Shown here: positions 6,746 through 7,143 of the stretch, in pieces
Layout: every line of letters begins with the position of its first letter
Position numbering within the stretch: position 1 is the first letter of the stretch
Assembly: GCA_007123695.1 (NCBI GenBank)
Contig: SLGN01000471.1
Span: 1-7,143 of the forward strand
DNA from: Verrucomicrobiales bacterium
GTDB lineage: Bacteria; Verrucomicrobiota; Verrucomicrobiia; Verrucomicrobiales; DEV007
DNA length: 7,143 nucleotides
Reading direction: 5' to 3'
Notes under the pieces: model-generated
What the model was told of the DNA's origin: nothing
What the model saw: only the letters and a program-made list of their open reading frames with translations
The model's database searches: none
Translations under genes and position numbers: made by a program

Positions 6746-6936
6746 TTACCGCGCATCGCGGAAGATTTGTTCCGCCTCGGGCGGAAGTTCGTAGCCAACA
6801 GCCTTCGCTTTGCGCCACCGCTCCGCCGCTTTCTCAACATTCTCGTCCAAGCCACCCAAGCCTTGAAGTGGACCGATCCAAGAGCGAACATCGCGTCAGG
6901 ATCGCCGAGTTCGGCAGCCTTGCGCCACAACTCCAG
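6746..6936 (-). pseudogene. Sel1-repeat protein C-terminus, frameshifted and 5'-truncated
   Basis: From about 6936 one frame reads LELWRKAAELGDPDAMFALGS and VHFKAW, a clear Sel1-type (TPR-like) helix pair. It then turns to Arg-rich shadow. One base earlier in phase, from about 6866, a second frame reads QGLGGLDENVEKAAERWRKAK and AVGYELPPEAEQIFRDAR and stops at TAA (6748-6746). Joined at CACTTCAAGG (6870-6861), the two give a canonical Sel1 unit (ALGSVHFQGLGGLDENVEKA) if one base has been lost. Sel1 proteins usually scaffold protein-protein contacts, often in the periplasm. The N-terminal part would lie at higher coordinates but is replaced there by + strand acylase sequence, so the gene is cut near 6937. 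It is either a true pseudogene or a sequence error placed beside a rearrangement. Confidence 0.72.
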
Positions 6937-6937
6937 G

Positions 6938-7087
6938 GGGCAGTCGGGCGACCCGTCCAGCCCGCACTACCGCGACCTCTTCGAAGGCTGGGCCCGGGGC
7001 GACTACTTCCCTCTGCTCTACTCCAAAGAACGCATTGCCGAGGCCACCTCGACACGGCTCCTCCTCGAACCGGGCGGGCGCAAGTGA
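6938..7087 (+). pseudogene. C-terminal fragment of a penicillin acylase-family (Ntn-hydrolase) protein
   Basis: The frame reads GQSGDPSSPHYRDLFEGWAR, GDYFPLLYSKERIAEATSTR and LLLEPGGRK before a TGA at 7085-7087. 'GQSG.P.SPHY.D....W..G.Y.PL.(F/Y)S.E.I......L.L.P' is the conserved C-terminal end of the penicillin/acyl-homoserine-lactone acylase family (recognised from memory), whose members are periplasmic amide hydrolases with an N-terminal nucleophile Ser. Only about 49 of the usual 700-800 residues are present. The nucleophile and signal peptide are missing. To the left the same frame continues as the antisense of the Sel1 relic, not as acylase. The fragment therefore begins at a breakpoint near 6935-6938 and cannot be functional as seen. 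Confidence 0.7.
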
Positions 7088-7143
7088 GCGCGGAACAACA
7101 AATCCTGCCGCCGCCTCCGCGAAGCGGGCTCGTCGGCGCCTCG
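7084..7143 (+). CDS. Possible start of a downstream gene (3' partial)
   Basis: A GTG at 7084 overlaps the TGA that ends the acylase fragment (GTGA), the usual arrangement for translationally coupled genes. The 20 codons to the window edge stay open and read MSAEQQILPPPPRSGLVGAS. A Pro-rich short N-terminus followed by Gly/Val/Ala would fit a membrane or exported protein, but there is too little sequence to name a family. The coupling would have been to the intact acylase gene. Confidence 0.35.
   Translation, partial: MSAEQQILPPPPRSGLVGAS

Noticed and set aside
6686..6937. + strand frame leading into the acylase tail (MDSAKRGAPPL...)
   Set aside because: This part is the antisense of the Sel1 relic; acylase-like sequence begins only near 6938.

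Overview
This GC-rich window reads like a chromosomal piece of a PVC-superphylum bacterium, most likely Verrucomicrobiota or Planctomycetota. The main reason is an intact secreted protein with the architecture typical of that group: a dehydrogenase-like beta-propeller, then HEAT repeats, then a C-terminal CxxCH heme domain. A PVC-style laminin-G-like C-terminus upstream, a secreted helical/beta protein downstream and a relic of a REP-associated Y1 transposase agree with this. The assignment is from memory of family features, not from a search.

Left half (1-4160, + strand): the 3' end of a gene that enters from outside the window, probably a secreted or periplasmic protein ending in a concanavalin/LamG-like domain. 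After a gap of under 50 bp comes the 3.4-kb heme-binding protein gene. The two are probably co-transcribed and both act outside the cytoplasm. Middle (4161-4601): about 440 bp without a convincing gene between two convergent genes. It holds small hairpins, a short CACCACAGAGG-type repeat unit and an AT-rich patch. Next (4602-5672, - strand): an intact gene for a secreted protein of unknown function.

Right part (about 5820-7087) is a gene graveyard. From left to right it holds a frameshifted membrane protein with a pseudopilin-like 'ANDNEGRFP' segment (- strand), the C-terminal piece of a REP-associated/IS200-like Y1 transposase with an in-frame TAG (- strand), a nearly perfect 40-bp palindrome, a frameshifted Sel1-repeat protein C-terminus (- strand), and the last ~50 residues of a penicillin-acylase-family protein (+ strand). 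The last two are both cut at the same point, about 6937. A new + strand gene may begin at 7084 and run off the window.

I see no CRISPR array, rRNA or tRNA, and no convincing new multi-gene system. The most interesting material is the decayed transposase/palindrome region and the rearrangement junction beside it. Because the 3.4-kb gene is intact, the cluster of disruptions in ~1.1 kb looks more like real decay than general base-calling error, but local assembly error cannot be excluded from one sequence.
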